From contig OY540815.1 of the NCBI GenBank assembly GCA_961205875.1, positions 23,249,638 through 23,313,637 on the forward strand: DNA of 64,000 nt. Direction: 5' to 3'. This DNA is from Sialis fuliginosa. Its lineage: Eukaryota > Arthropoda > Insecta > Megaloptera > Sialidae. The stretch's first letter is position 1. Every line of letters begins with the position of its first letter. The notes below the pieces were generated by a model, which saw nothing but the letters and a program-made list of their open reading frames with translations, ran no database searches and was not told where the DNA came from. The position numbers and the translations under genes were made by a program. Below are positions 32,264 through 43,879 of this stretch, one piece after another.

Positions 32264-32589
32264 AAAAAGTAAATTTTCCCATTTTAATCAAATGGTTTGC
32301 GCCGTCCACAGGTTTGATCTATGAGTCCGAAATTTTGGGATAATTAACTCTTGATCCAAAGCTAAAACATAGGCCTGTGAAACCGAAAAAAAAAAACAAA
32401 AAAAAAACACCCTAATAAACATATATAAATTAGGGTACGTACTACAGTCCCCCTAAAACCTACTTGAGTTACGCCACTGTGCCAGATGGTGATGTATGTC
32501 GTTCTTTGGTTTATGGCGCACGTTGAACGAGGCGGTGTTTGTCTTGTAATGCACTCCACGCGCCCGTGGAGCGCCTTGCGCGCGTATTT

Positions 32590-32590
<1 letters not shown>

Positions 32591-32626
<36 letters not shown>

Positions 32627-32650
32627 TGTGAGTGTCTGTGTGTCTGTGTC
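32591..32650. repeat. GT microsatellite
   Basis: About 18 consecutive GT units degrade into GTGAGTGTGAGTGTCTGTGTG. The upstream region 32515-32590 is GC-rich (CACGCGCCCGTGGAGCGCC). The 96-codon minus-strand frame here is simple-sequence artefact. Confidence 0.95.
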
Positions 32651-32859
32651 ACGAAGGGTTAATGTAATAATAACACTGTAAATAACGGTTCGCTATTTTA
32701 ATAACTTAATTAATGTCATGTTCAAATGTAAGTTTTCTTTACTGATTGAGAGGGCGTTGTTTACGTATTGTTTACACTAGAGGTCATTTAAGGAAGTGGG
32801 CTACGTATAATATTGCGAGGTGGAGAAAAAGTATTTTTATTTAATTGTGAGAACGCCTA

Positions 32860-33590
32860 ACTGTTTTAATATTTTTTCAGAAATAAAACTCTTCTTTGTA
32901 TTATAAATATTAGTTTTCTAATGTCAAAAACGATGAATAAAAAAAGTGTCACAACTCAAAAATTTTCCTTTTTGAATTAAATAATATAAAATGTACATAA
33001 AGAGAAAAAACGACATAAGATAGTTCATAAAATACTCGATAGAGTATTGCCATTTTATAACTTCAAAATATACAATATTTTTAAATCGTTCAATGAGTAT
33101 TTTTAAGATGTGTCACTTTTCTTCTGACATTTTGAATTTAGTTGCATTTGTTTCCAAGGCAACATGAATTAATATAAAATTCAAATTATAAAAGTGGTTT
33201 TCAATCCTTCAATATCTGTCTAGACACGTACAAAAAATAAATGTCCCTTAGTTCAATAGAACTACAAATGTACCAAGTCTTATTAAAATTGGTGAGGTAA
33301 TACTCGTAACGTTCACTTTTTTAGACGATAATAGTTACAAAATTTTTCAAATATTTCCAAAACCGATTTGCACCAAAATCAATAGGTCTAGAGTACTCAC
33401 TGAGACAGACATTTTCCCCCAAAAATAATTCAAATCGGTTAATTTTTACAGTAGTTATCCTGAATGAAAGAAAATTCTACATCTTGCATTAATTAGGTAA
33501 TACAATCAAAATCTACTATTATCTCAGACACGATTTTTGGACAGTATTACAATACTTCCATTTCGTTCGGAACTTGGAAGTAAAATTATC
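32860..33590 (+). repeat. Dispersed repeat family C, copy 2 (longest)
   Basis: ATAAATATTAGTTTTCTAAT matches 56923 and GAACTACAAATGTACCAAGT, GTACTCACTGAGACAGACAT and ATTACAATACTTCCATTTCG match 57118-57420. The left part (32860-33140) is shared only with copy 3. No protein frame. Confidence 0.8.
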
Positions 33591-34237
33591 TAAAATTTAA
33601 ATTAACAACGCGCAGCAAAAAGGTAACACAAAAAAATACGAAAACGATTATCAACAAAGCACAAAAATTAAGTAGATAAATCCGTTAGGCGTTATATCAG
33701 AACACTGTTTTATCATCAGCTCGAGCGAAACCTAATTATAGTCGCCGAATCCCAAAGCAAATATTAAACTAATTCTGAAAATGCCAGCAAGAGTCGCAAG
33801 GGAAACGATAACGTTGCTCAGGTAAAGGGAATGTTATGCGTTTTCCAATTGTGTATGCTCGAAATTTGTGACATGAAATAAAAGTATATAGTAGTCGTCT
33901 CATGGGAGTTCCAGAACAACTTTATGTTTAACATAAATATGTGCGTACGCTTGGGCATGACTTTACTTTTTACTTTATTAACGATTATTAAATCTAACAA
34001 TAAATGTAAGTGTTCCTACTACATGGACATTTATAATTAAATTCTCAATAGTGTTTTTATTATACTTTATCGATTGTTTTATAGGTAACTACTTTCTTAA
34101 TCTGAGTTAGTAGTTATCTATTTCACTAATTGAATTCTGTCATAGCTTAAGGTTTTTGATCTAGCAGTATTTAACCAAAAGTCAAAAATAATATATAATA
34201 TTAATTTACACGTTCAATTATACAACTATCATACCTG
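33591..34237. other. No gene seen; weak splice-like site
   Basis: At about 34065-34090 CGATTGTTTTATAG is joined to GTAACT, a weaker version of the acceptor-donor pair at 12561. No other feature is visible. Confidence 0.4.
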
Positions 34238-34961
34238 TACGTCTTATTTTCTTGTATTTTAGTCGATATTTGTATGACGAGTTGTAGGAAATTTCACTAA
34301 AAAAATTAGAATTTTTGATTTCGTTAAAAGTATGTTTATTGTATAGAAAATGACGTGAAAAGTTGTTTGTTTCAAACCGCAGGTCTGTATCTTAAACCGT
34401 TCTCGAGATATAGCCTCTCAAAGTTTTAGTTTTTTCAAGTTTTTGGAGAAAAAAGGCCATAACTTTTGAACGAGTGGTCGGAATTGATTTTAGTTAACGG
34501 ATTTGGAATCAGCGTGTCAAAATCTATATAATGACATGTATAATACCTTAAAACTCGGAAAAAAAATTTTCGCGAAAAATCGAAAAAATTCAAAGGGGTA
34601 TACCTTAAAAAAATGTCGATTTTTGATGAAAATTTTTTTGTCGGATTTTAAAGTATTATACATGTCATTATATAGATTTTGACATGTTGATTCCAAATCC
34701 GTCAACTAAAATCAATTCCGACCACGCGTTCAAAAGTTATGGCCTTTTTTCTCCAAAAATTTGAAAAAACTAAAACTTTGAGAGGCTATATCTCGAGAAC
34801 GGTTTGAGATACAGACCTGCGGTTTGAACCAAACAACTTTTCACGTCATTTTCTATACAATAAACATACTTTTAACAAAATCAAAAATTCTAAATTTTTT
34901 AGTGAAATTTCCTGCAACTCGTCATACAAATATCGACTAAAATACAAGAAAATAAGACGTA
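34238..34961. mobile_element. 724-bp near-palindrome (fold-back element)
   Basis: The arms 34238-34571 and 34628-34961 are reverse complements over about 334 bp with few mismatches, around a spacer of about 56 bp. Outer ends are TACGTCTTATTTTCTTG and its complement CAAGAAAATAAGACGTA, with TA at each border as for Tc1/mariner-type insertions. Arms hold CAGGTCTGTATCTTAAACCG and CTCGAGATATAGCC. No protein frame is conserved. Relatives: 17285-17405, 25560-25965, 50850-50990, 54775-55202. Confidence 0.9.
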
Positions 34962-35636
34962 GAATCATCTAGTTACTATATAAATATATAAGAATTTATT
35001 TAAAAAAGTAAATGCTTGAATTTAAGGTGTTTCATAACTAGTTTTTTTGTTAATAGGTGGGGGAGGATTGAGAAAATATGCTTCACTTTTAAAAATTTCA
35101 CGCCTCACCACTGGGTGCCAGTACCTTAGTTACTAATCCGAAGTGGTAAACTTTTAACTAATTCATTAGTGAAAAACCACTATGAATTAGTGATTTCTCA
35201 CTATTTCTGTTTTAAATTGTGAAAACAGCGATCAATAAAAATTCAATTCATGTATTAGTTCCTATTATAAATCATTTTCAAGTAACTGGAATATTCAATT
35301 CTAGATATATGTTTCTATTTCAACACCTACATATATATCATTTTGAAATATGTAATCAATCAGTGAAAAAAATATATGCGTGTGCTGAATTGCCGTATTA
35401 TCGATAAAACTTTTCCTTGCATATAAAAATTCCCACTAAAATATTTTCACGCAATTTTACCAATTCACAATATACCTATGTATACTTAACATATATGTAT
35501 GTTATTTTCATTCAAAATATATTGTACCATTAATTGTATTTGAATTCGAATAATACATCAGTTTAAATTGCAATTTGTACGTTATTATTTTAAATAATAT
35601 TATTAAAAAATAATTTAATTTTACTTCCATGTTCTG
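34962..35636. other. No feature seen
   Basis: AT-rich. Near 35155-35210 AATTCATTAGTGAAAAACCAC is followed by TGAATTAGTGATTTCTCAC, a short internal repetition. No gene support. Confidence 0.5.
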
Positions 35637-35740
35637 AAGAAAGTTTTATAGAATATTTTTTGTAGAGCATTAAATTTCTTATAACTACTACGTTTGTTGT
35701 AAAATATTCCCTTACAAAGATTTATCTCAATTTTTTTTTT
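35637..35740 (+). repeat. Dispersed repeat, paralogue of 22900-23000
   Basis: See 22900-23000; GTTGTAAAATATTCCCTTAC is identical in both. The present copy ends in a T-run. Confidence 0.85.
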
Positions 35741-36353
35741 TTTTAATATTACAGAAGAATTCTTCATACCTTTATTATTATTGTAAATAATTTAAAAATG
35801 AGGTCAAAAGCGAATTGAGTTCAAACCAGTTACCGCATCTTACCGTACTATTAAAGTTCATGTCAATAATTATCCGGTACCTTTTAATTATCAAATTCCT
35901 TCATACATTTGCAATGAAATTTAAACGATGGACTGAATTTATTCTCGATCTATCCACAGTTCCATATAACATAACTTTACTCTGTAATTTGTGTGCACAA
36001 CAACTTTGTTCAAGAGTTATCTCACAAAGCAAGGGCTCTGAAAGACACTCGATACATTCACGTTGTGTTAATGAGAGAGATAGACATACATACACAGGGC
36101 TGGACAGTAATAATCATGATTGAAATTGAATTGGTGAGAAAAAGTACAAATCCAAATTCTGCCTTTTTTTGTACATGAATCGGTTCGATAAATGTAGATC
36201 TAAATATTAAGTGTAAGTGCAATATTAAATCAGCCTTTTTTCATTGGTTCCAAGCATGTTTTCAATTTGAGTGAGTGGAAGAACAGTCCTTGTCCAACAC
36301 TAGTTCTGTTTTTCCACTAGCTGCTAGGATGAGCTTGGGTCTGATTGACTGCT
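35741..36353. other. No gene seen
   Basis: Overlapping frames at 35815, 35901 and 35993 shadow one another and match nothing recognisable. Base composition at 35980-36110 is slightly less AT-rich. Confidence 0.4.
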
Positions 36354-36711
36354 TAAGACAACATGGGGACAATTAGAAATGTTGTAGTAGCCTTTGGTCA
36401 AATTTAACGATATATCATTGGTGCATTTTGAATTGCCGCCTCGAAACTAACTGATTTTTAAATAAATCAACAGTATTTTGTTCTCAACTTTAATTTCATT
36501 AATTTAAGCATCCTAGATAAAATTATAATAATATTTTTTGGCAGATATAAATTTGAAAACAAAATACTAATTATTATTTTATTAAATTTTGTGGCGGCAT
36601 TTCAAATTGCACCAATGACACATAGTTAAATTTGACCAAAGGTTACTACAACATTTCTAATTGCCCCCATGTTAAATTTCCTATATCTTAATCAACTTGA
36701 AATACACTGTA
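36354..36711. mobile_element. TA-flanked inverted-repeat element, left end trimmed
   Basis: Right end AAGTTGATTAAGATATAGGA (minus strand) starts with TACAGTGTATTTC next to TA (36712-36713). The left arm begins at GACAACATGGGGACAATT and lacks the outermost ~30 bases. Arms GGTGCATTTTGAATTGCCGCC-like and GGCGGCATTTCAAATTGCACC face each other. Same family as 16850-17175. Confidence 0.85.
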
Positions 36712-37859
36712 TAGTGTTTGACCGAAGTAATCTCGATAACTACTGGACCGATTTTGATGAAACCTGCACGAAAAAGCTAGATAGATAAATACCTACAGAA
36801 GCAATGGGTTTTTATCAAAATATCTATTCGTGGAAAACCACCAATGTGGAAAAGTTGGTTAATAAGTGTCTCACTTATTTTTTCAAATTTTTTAACTTGT
36901 AATGTTTGTATAATATTACTTTTTGTTGAATTAAAATGACTTTTGAGATAAAGTGCGAAGTTGAGAGGAATAACAGTACTTGTCCAATAATTGTATAAAT
37001 TTTTTTATACAAACCAAATATTTTTAATGACAAAGTTAATAAATTGTAACCTGCAAATTTTTGAAACTTAAAACTTGATTATTATACTACAATTTTATAA
37101 GAGAGCACTACTGTTAAAATCGAAAATAAGCCCATCAAAATTTCACAGCCCGGCCCTGTTTATACACACATACATTTCCATCTAAATATGTCAGCAGATA
37201 TGCAGAGAACTGTGGGTATATTTTATGTGTATTTATCATTACCGCATTACACTTTTAATGATGATGATAATATTAGGGGGGTCTCCCCGATAAATACTAA
37301 CCAAGCAAGATTTCATACTTGCAAATTAACTAATTCGTAGTTTAACTTACATTGATTCCAACGGTAGTAGGTAAATATGAAAAAATAGCATGGGTTAGCT
37401 ATAAAATGCACACCCCTTAATTTAAAAAAAATATATTTATTATTAAGGTTATCAACTTTATCAATTAATTTTTTAAAGGATGTTTTAAAAAAAGTTATTT
37501 TCATATATTTACTCATATTTTTTTGTTAAACCGTAAATACACCATTCTGCCATAAGAGCCCATGTTAATTAAAAAAAATAATAACTTTGAAACTATGTTG
37601 TAAAACCTTTTGAAATTTTGTGTGGGTACTTAAGATTTATAAAGGAGTAACTTCTCCAAATTTCAACTATTTCTCGTTGAAATTAGATACCTGCCATACA
37701 TCGTTAAAATAAACTAAATACAAAATTGATATATCTACGTACGATTTTTTTCTCGAAAAAAAAAAGCAGCGAATAAAATATTGATACGTATATGAAAATA
37801 ATTACCGAGTGTTACAGATTCTGACACGGATTGACATCAAATATTAACACGATACGTAT
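36712..37859. other. No gene seen
   Basis: AACTACTGGACCGATTTTGA (about 36735) is a word common in insect interspersed repeats. The remainder is AT-rich with no supported frame. Confidence 0.45.
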
Positions 37860-38110
37860 AAATGAATACGTTAGATAGCAAAGTTCAAACGTCACGACTG
37901 CGGGCTGCCAAGGTCGCGAGAATAAAGAATCGATCCGACCATTTTGTGTGGACGGGAGGAAGTGATTCCGTGTTCCAGCCCCGCCATTTCAGCCACTTCC
38001 TGTGTTTACAATGTGTCAGGGAATTCAAAACGAGCACCCCCCCTCCCCCTCCCACCCCCCACCACTCACCGCACTCCTCGATTTCATGCGCGTATGTGTG
38101 TTTGTAATAT
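37860..38110. other. GC-richer patch, no gene supported
   Basis: Composition is clearly less AT-rich (ACGACTGCGGGCTGCCAAGG; CAGCCCCGCCATTTCAGCC). Frames are open on both strands (81 and 78 codons), one being the shadow of the other. A C-rich run lies at 38037-38068. No domain is recognised. It may be a regulatory patch. Confidence 0.35.
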
Positions 38111-38121
38111 AAACTAACCAC

Positions 38122-38488
38122 ATTGTACGATAGGGTTGGAAAAAAATCTCAATGATTATAATTTTAGTTTGCTTATAACTTTTTTATTATAAGAGAAACG
38201 CCAAGAAGTTACTAATAAAAGTTGCAGAGAATTGGCATACCTACAAAAATGGCCTTTACAAAATTTTTGTCAGATTCGCAGTTACAGAGATACATAAAAA
38301 TGAATATTGTACGATAGGGTTGGAAAAAATCTCAATGATTATAATTTTAGTTTGCTCGTAACTTTTTTATTATAAGAGAAACGCCAAGAAGTTACTAATA
38401 AAAGTTGCAGAGAATTGGTATAGCTACAAAAATGCTCTTTATAAAATTTTTGTCAGACTTGCAGTTACGGAGATACACAAAAAACTAA
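38122..38488. repeat. Tandem duplication, 184-bp unit
   Basis: Units start ATTGTACGATAGGGTTGG at 38122 and 38306. Both contain ATAAGAGAAACGCCAAGAAG, TTACTAATAAAAGTTGCAGA and AAAATTTTTGTCAGA. They are about 95 per cent alike by eye, so this is one of the younger duplications here. Confidence 0.95.
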
Positions 38489-38559
38489 TTGAACACTTAT
38501 TTTCAAAATTGCGAAAAAAAGGTATCGTTCACAGTCCCGAAAATTCAATGTTAAAAAAC

Positions 38560-38760
38560 CAAGATTCATTAAAATCAGTTCAGTAGTTCAGGAGTTATGC
38601 GTGTGATAAGGATTCAGGGAACAGACAGATAGGTATACATATGTATATGCAGATAAACGGACAGACAGACATGGAACGAAAAATGAAAATTTTAAAATCG
38701 GAGAAATTTCAAAATTTTACATAGCTTCCTCTAATCTTTAGAGATTACGACGAAGCAAAA
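38560..38760 (-). repeat. GACA-bearing repeat, paralogue of 22500-22870
   Basis: GTTATGCGTGTGATAAGGAT, an ACAGACAG run, GACATGGAACGAAAAATG and GAGATTACGACGAAGCAAAA follow in the order expected from the reverse complement of 22500-22760. Confidence 0.8.
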
Positions 38761-39196
38761 TTTAAAAAAACGCCCCAGGCTTAGAAATAATTTTTTGTTG
38801 GAAAATTTCAATTTTTTTTTTTTTAGTTTTGTAGCTAACTTTATATGTTACACTCAATTATGTATTTTGTCAATTGTTAAATTTTATCAAATTACAGACA
38901 GACGTTTTTTTCTGTTAAAACTTTCAGAATTTCATAAAATACTTATCAATAAATTATATAACAATTATTGTAATTACACGAACTTGAAAAAAGTTTAAAA
39001 AAGTTTCGAACAGTACAAAAAATGTAATGTATGTAACAACGAAAAATATGTTCTTTTTTATTGTTTCTTAACATTTAAACTTCATTTATCAATAAAAGTA
39101 TTTTTTTCGCATTTCATAAAAAAAGAAAATTAATAAGTAAGTGAAGAAATGGTATAACTCAATGATGAAATTAAAAAAAACTTTCTAAAAAAAAAA

Positions 39197-39361
39197 TAAA
39201 ACCCTAAAAATTCTGAAAAGTATGTAATAATTAAATTGAACAGTTTTTGAAGTCGGTTTAATTTTTTTCTTTCTTAAAAAGTTTTTTTACTGGCTTGGAA
39301 CTGACTTCAAAAACTGTTGAATTTAATTATTATATACTTTTACAGAATTGTTAGGGTTTTT
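39197..39361. repeat. 165-bp inverted repeat
   Basis: Left arm (AAAACCCTAA, ATAATTAAATTGAACAG, TTTTTGAAGTCGG) and right arm (CTGACTTCAAAAACTGTTG, TTAGGGTTTT) are reverse complements over about 60 bp with a few differences, around a 45-bp T-rich spacer. It is probably a small fold-back element. Confidence 0.8.
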
Positions 39362-40085
39362 TTTTTCTTAAATTTTTTTTTTCTTTCGAGTAGCGTATCT
39401 TCGAAGACCATGGTCAGATTCTGATAAAATTTTTATGGGACCACCTCGGGAGTATACTCTTTCAAACAAACAAAACAGCATCCAAATCGGTCCATATTTG
39501 TCGAAGTTATAATATTTTTTCGAAACGAATACCTTTTATTTTTTTAAAGTCTGTTAAAAATCAATCAAAATATAAAGATGTATATTGAATATATTTGTAA
39601 AGATAATTCTGAAGTTAAATTGATTAATAGTTATTTTTCCGAATCGAGAAATTCCTCCTTTTTAAAAAATCTATCAAACTATGAATGTTCATATTGTAGA
39701 TATATATTTGAAAAGATATTTCTGAAGTTAATATGATTAATAGTTCCTATGTCATTAAATTATTCATATAAATAATTCTGTTTGCTTGTTAGTTGGGAAT
39801 GGACCCTGTTACACATATCTATACATTTCATTGATGTGTTTACATTTGTAGGTGTGTTTATGTGTAACCCACTGATGAATTAATTCAATTTTTAGCTACA
39901 TGTAAATATAATTTCGCCTGCATCGCTTGATAGCACACGGTACATATTAATAAACAGGTGTACAATGTTTATTTTTTAACATATGTGTCACATACCTATT
40001 ATTAAATCGATATATTGTGCCTCTAATTAAATAATGTTCTGAATTCTGGCATTTGTCTATATAGAACTATCGTGCTTAACTTGAA
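39362..40085. other. No gene seen; diverged local duplication
   Basis: At 39590-39740 the phrase AAAGATAATTCTGAAGTTAA and TTGATTAATAGTT recurs about 120 bp later as AAAGATATTTCTGAAGTTAA and ATGATTAATAGTT. ATCGGTCCATATTTGTCGAA near 39487 resembles common insect repeats. Confidence 0.5.
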
Positions 40086-40087
40086 TA

Positions 40088-40489
40088 AGGTACTGGCCCA
40101 ATCTTGGACACTTTAAGAGCAAGGTATACAGTTTTTTTTGGGATTGATAGGGTTCTTGTTTTAATTCTCATGAACTCAAATTTCATTTTGTTTATGTTTT
40201 TTCTCCAGTATTGAAGTAAAACCAATAATGGGTACTCAGTGATGGACACACAAGTTACAAAATTAAGAATCGTAAAATATGAAACAATGTAAAGCAGATG
40301 CTATGATAATATAATAATTAATAAATAGATTACACTAATAATTAATTTAAATGTCCACCATTTTAACCGATTGTCATTAAATTAAGCTATGTTACAGTAA
40401 GTAAATATCAACAAATATTTATAATTTAGTACATTTAATTCAACAAAACTTCAAGACTGGGGTATGATCTAAGACTGGTACCAGTATCT
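40088..40489 (-). mobile_element. Family M element, 402 bp, TA-flanked
   Basis: Left end AGGTACTGGCCCAATCTTGG and right end CTGGTACCAGTATCT, with TA on both sides (40086-40087 and 40490-40491). Core words AAACAATGTAAAGCAG and GCTATGATAATATAATAATT are shared with 41446, and inverted with 45751 and 48628. No transposase. It is a Tc1/mariner-type miniature element by target site, an inference. Confidence 0.85.
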
Positions 40490-41440
40490 TATTTTGGCTT
40501 CAAAATGACGCGACTGTAAAAATCATGATTTTCTGTATTTGATTAAAATTATGAAATTTCGATATTTTGCAGTAAAAATATATACCAGAGGTTCCCAAAA
40601 TGTGCCTACACTGCAAGCACATCAATCCTATTAATTGAATTATAATGAATAAATAATATATTTGTTTAATAATTCAGTTTTTTTACTTAGGAAAACCTTA
40701 ATTCAAAAAATTTTGTGTACCTCTGATATATACTATTTTCTGGTGTAATATATTAGTATAGTTAACTTCAAATTAAATGGACTAAATAATTTTAATTATT
40801 TTTTATATTTCTTTCCTTATTAATAATAGTAATTGCTTCTATTCTTTCAAAAAAATAATTTTTTGATCGTGAAAATAGCTCGCCTTTTGAGTATGGATTT
40901 GACCTTAAAACATCTACTCGATTACCAGAAAAAAAGTTAGTCACATTGGCAAGGGAGCAACACACCAGCAGAAAATAAATCAGTATTTGAAATAAGATAT
41001 TTACAATTTTACGAACACGCGAAAATAAAATCCAACACTTTATATTATCCAGGAAAGCAATGAGGTGTTTTCCAATAATCCATACACACTGTTATTTATT
41101 TTCTTCTAGTTCCAGCAATCCCATACCTGCTTAAGACATAAAACTTTAATCAAATCGCGGGTACGAACATATATAGGTGAACATTTTATTGGTATAATAA
41201 AGTCGGAAATTAGCCCATAATATCAAACACACGTTTACGATGCTATAAATTAATCATTTCTATATTGCCTTTAAAAGTAAAACGTTACTTACCCCGTTTA
41301 AACAAAGGCTATTGTGCTACAGGCTCGGTTATAACGAGGATATATGGTTACAACGTTAGCGAAAATAATATATGTATTATTAATTTTATTATGACTTTGT
41401 AGAGTAATTGTGGGTATATTTCAGATGTAAATCTATACTT
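40490..41440. other. No gene seen
   Basis: CAGAGGTTCCCAAAATGTGC near 40585 may be a degraded hAT-like end. The remainder is AT-rich with no supported feature. Confidence 0.45.
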
Positions 41441-41445
41441 ATATA

Positions 41446-41849
41446 AGGTAAAGGCAACAGTTCTCGCCGCTATGAGAGCAAGTTTTCGCTTTTTTGGATT
41501 AATGGGCTTGTTTTTTGTAATTCTCATGAACTCATGTTTTTTTTTTTAAATTATAACCTTTTATTTTGTTCATGTTTTTTTCTTCAGTAATGGATAAAGT
41601 TAAACCAGTAACGAGTACGCAGTGATGGACTTTTACTAATGATAAGTACTACGACACAAAAGATATCAAAGAAAGAATCGTCAAATTTGAAACAATGTAA
41701 AGCAGTTGCTATGATAATATAATAATTAATAAATAAATATACTAATAATGTCCACCATTTTGACACCTATTGGCCGATTGTCATCAAATCACGCTGTAAG
41801 ATAGTTAAATTTATATATATTAATATTCCGAAATGGTAGTAATCAATTC
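41446..41849 (-). mobile_element. Family M element, far end cut off
   Basis: Starts AGGTAAAGGCAACAGTTC after TA and continues in the same order as the reverse complement of 45751-46239 up to GAAATGGTAGTAATCA (41849). The last ~85 bases, including the second terminus, are missing; a different repeat (41860-41953) follows directly. Confidence 0.85.
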
Positions 41850-41859
41850 CGACGGAAAT

Positions 41860-41953
41860 TTTTTTCCGACTTGATTTACTATTATCGTCACTGCTTAGTT
41901 GTTATGTTACCTAACGTAACAAAATATAGCCTATAACCTGGCTAGAGAATGTA
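41860..41953 (-). repeat. Dispersed repeat, inverted partner of 63069-63168
   Basis: GACTTGATTTACTATTATCG, TCACTGCTTAGTTGTTATG and ACCTAACGTAACAAAATATA are the reverse complement of 63069-63168 with few differences. The two copies are 21 kb apart and face each other. Confidence 0.85.
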
Positions 41954-42204
41954 CCTATGAATTAAAATAGAAACCACGTAAATATGATAAGTGGTTCTCG
42001 AGTGATAAGCGCACTAACGGACAGACAGACAGAGAGAGAGGATGAAAAGTGTAATAACCGGGTGCGTTGATTCCGTTGACTCAACCACTACATTAAAACC
42101 CTTTGAAATATTAAAGTGGCAGCGCGTTATCAGTTTTTTACACGGGCTTTAGTATTTACTTACTCAAAACTGTGCATATAATAATATTATTGGGTCGATA
42201 AATA

Positions 42205-42296
42205 AAGACACATCGGATAAACAGTTAAGTCGTGAAAAGATTACAAACAGACAGACTGACAGACAGAGACTCGTTCGTATTAATAATATTAGTAAG
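42205..42296 (-). repeat. Interspersed repeat start, CAGA-bearing
   Basis: On the minus strand CCTTACTAATATTATTAATA is followed by a CTGTCTGTC run and TTTTCACGACTTAACTGTTT. This is the same layout as the start of repeat R1 (14682) with a different continuation. Another CAGA run lies at 42016. Confidence 0.6.
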
Positions 42297-42538
42297 GAGA
42301 CTTAATAAACATTGCACAGCACCTCCACCATTTTATATTTTTTATTTTTTTTTGAGGAGAGCTTTGTAAAACTAGTTCTTGATAATATACAAACATAAAA
42401 TATTGTAAAAAAATAACGCTGTTTATTTGAGTTGATTGATTTTTTCTTGTTCTTAGAATTAGGCTTTAATAAATTCAAAATAAAAAACATAATAAAACTT
42501 TTTAACTTCTTATTGATGAAAGATTAAGATATCTAGTG

Positions 42539-42654
42539 CAGTCGTTCTTAAACTAGGGTCCGTGAACATGTTTGGCATAAATTAAAGCACTAATTAAAGA
42601 TTAATTAATATCATAGGAGGGGGTTCCTAGACCATATAAGTTTACGAACCGCTG
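42539..42654. mobile_element. 116-bp hAT-like miniature element
   Basis: CAGTCGTTCTTAAACTAGGG and, reversed, CAGCGGTTCGTAAACTTATA form the ends. The interior AACATGTTTGGCATAAATTA matches 15942-16143. The flanking octamers ATCTAGTG and TTCTTGTG agree at 5 of 8 positions, an eroded target duplication. Confidence 0.75.
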
Positions 42655-43377
42655 TTCTTGTGAATATGTACTAAACACAGACACACAGACATACCCAAAT
42701 CTACCATCACATGTATGCATTTACTGGGATAGTACATCTTGTAGCTGACCGCTTTTCTACAACTTTAATGTGCTCATTTCGATGTGCCGATTCTGAACGT
42801 TCCCAAACGACCACATGAAACGTACCGTGTATTAGTACGTGCCCGCCCCATCCCCCCCTTACCCCACATACAACCCGTCCATGACTTATACCTAAACACT
42901 TAAACATTTATACATGCATAAATGTACTCTTTATGCAGTGAGGTTTTATTTTTCAAAATTTGTTTTATAGTTTTTTGTATAGAACAGGAAAAAAATCCGT
43001 TCAGTAGTTACTGATATAATCGTACACAGACAGACAGACAATATGTATATGTATATGTTACATTCAAAGTTTAAACGTAATAGAACCAAGTAATTTAAAT
43101 TCTTTAATTGCAGGAAAATTTTATCGGTAAAAAAATATTATTTCATATTAAATTGCCATTATATGAGACATTCGATAAAATGGAAATATAAAATTTGTAG
43201 TGCCTTGTTTTTGGGTAATAAAAATACAGATTTAAAAATAATGGATACTAAAAAAGATATAAATGTTATAGTATATTAATCGAAAAAATGATTGCTTTCT
43301 TTTATAATGTTTCTCACATAATTTCTTTTTATAATTGTTATGATTTAAAAAATTGCATCATTCAGTTAACGATATTG
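42655..43377. other. No gene seen
   Basis: CAGACAGACAGACA occurs near 43027 and a C-run near 42852. The 66-codon minus frame at 42707 is unsupported. Confidence 0.45.
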
Positions 43378-43385
43378 TTGTAAGG

Positions 43386-43862
43386 CAGCGTTTCCAACCT
43401 TTTAGTATTTGCTACCCAATTTTCAATCACAATTCTCACCCCCTCCCCCTCATACAATAATTTTCACTGAAAATCTCAACTAAATATAGAAAAAGAACTT
43501 AGAGTGTCAATTTCTAATATTAAACTTTATTTCGAAAAACTTTGTTCTGCAAGACAGGCCCAAGGGAGTCGCTAAGAATTATTAATCTTGTTTTTAATTT
43601 AATATTGATAAGTTAATTATTAAATACATTGTGTAGTAAGTACTGATACAATCCTATTTATAGGTGTATTATATCAGTGTAAATGTAAACGTATATTTTA
43701 TTTTTTATTATGTAAGAATTTATTTTATTGGTTTTCTTTTAGTAAATTAATTACATTTTTTAATAATCTTTTTTTCTCATTTTTTCTCGATATGCTCGCG
43801 CCCACAAATTTAGTTTTATCACGCCCCCTAGGGGGGCGCATCTCACTGGTTGAGAATCGCTG
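43386..43862. mobile_element. 477-bp hAT-like element with perfect 8-bp target duplication
   Basis: Ends CAGCGTTTCCAACCTTTTAG and, reversed, CAGCGATTCTCAACCAGTG. TTGTAAGG is present in full on both sides (43378-43385 and 43863-43870). CCCCCTAGGGGGG near 43824 is a palindrome inside. No transposase frame, so it depended on an enzyme supplied elsewhere. Confidence 0.92.
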
Positions 43863-43879
43863 TTGTAAGGAGTGAATTA

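Noticed and set aside
32362-32652. 96-codon minus-strand frame with a His-Thr repeat start
   Set aside because: The N-terminus is only the translated GT microsatellite and the C-terminus a homopolymer run.
35815-36178. Three overlapping frames of 61-102 codons
   Set aside because: They shadow one another on both strands; none has a recognisable domain or splice signals.
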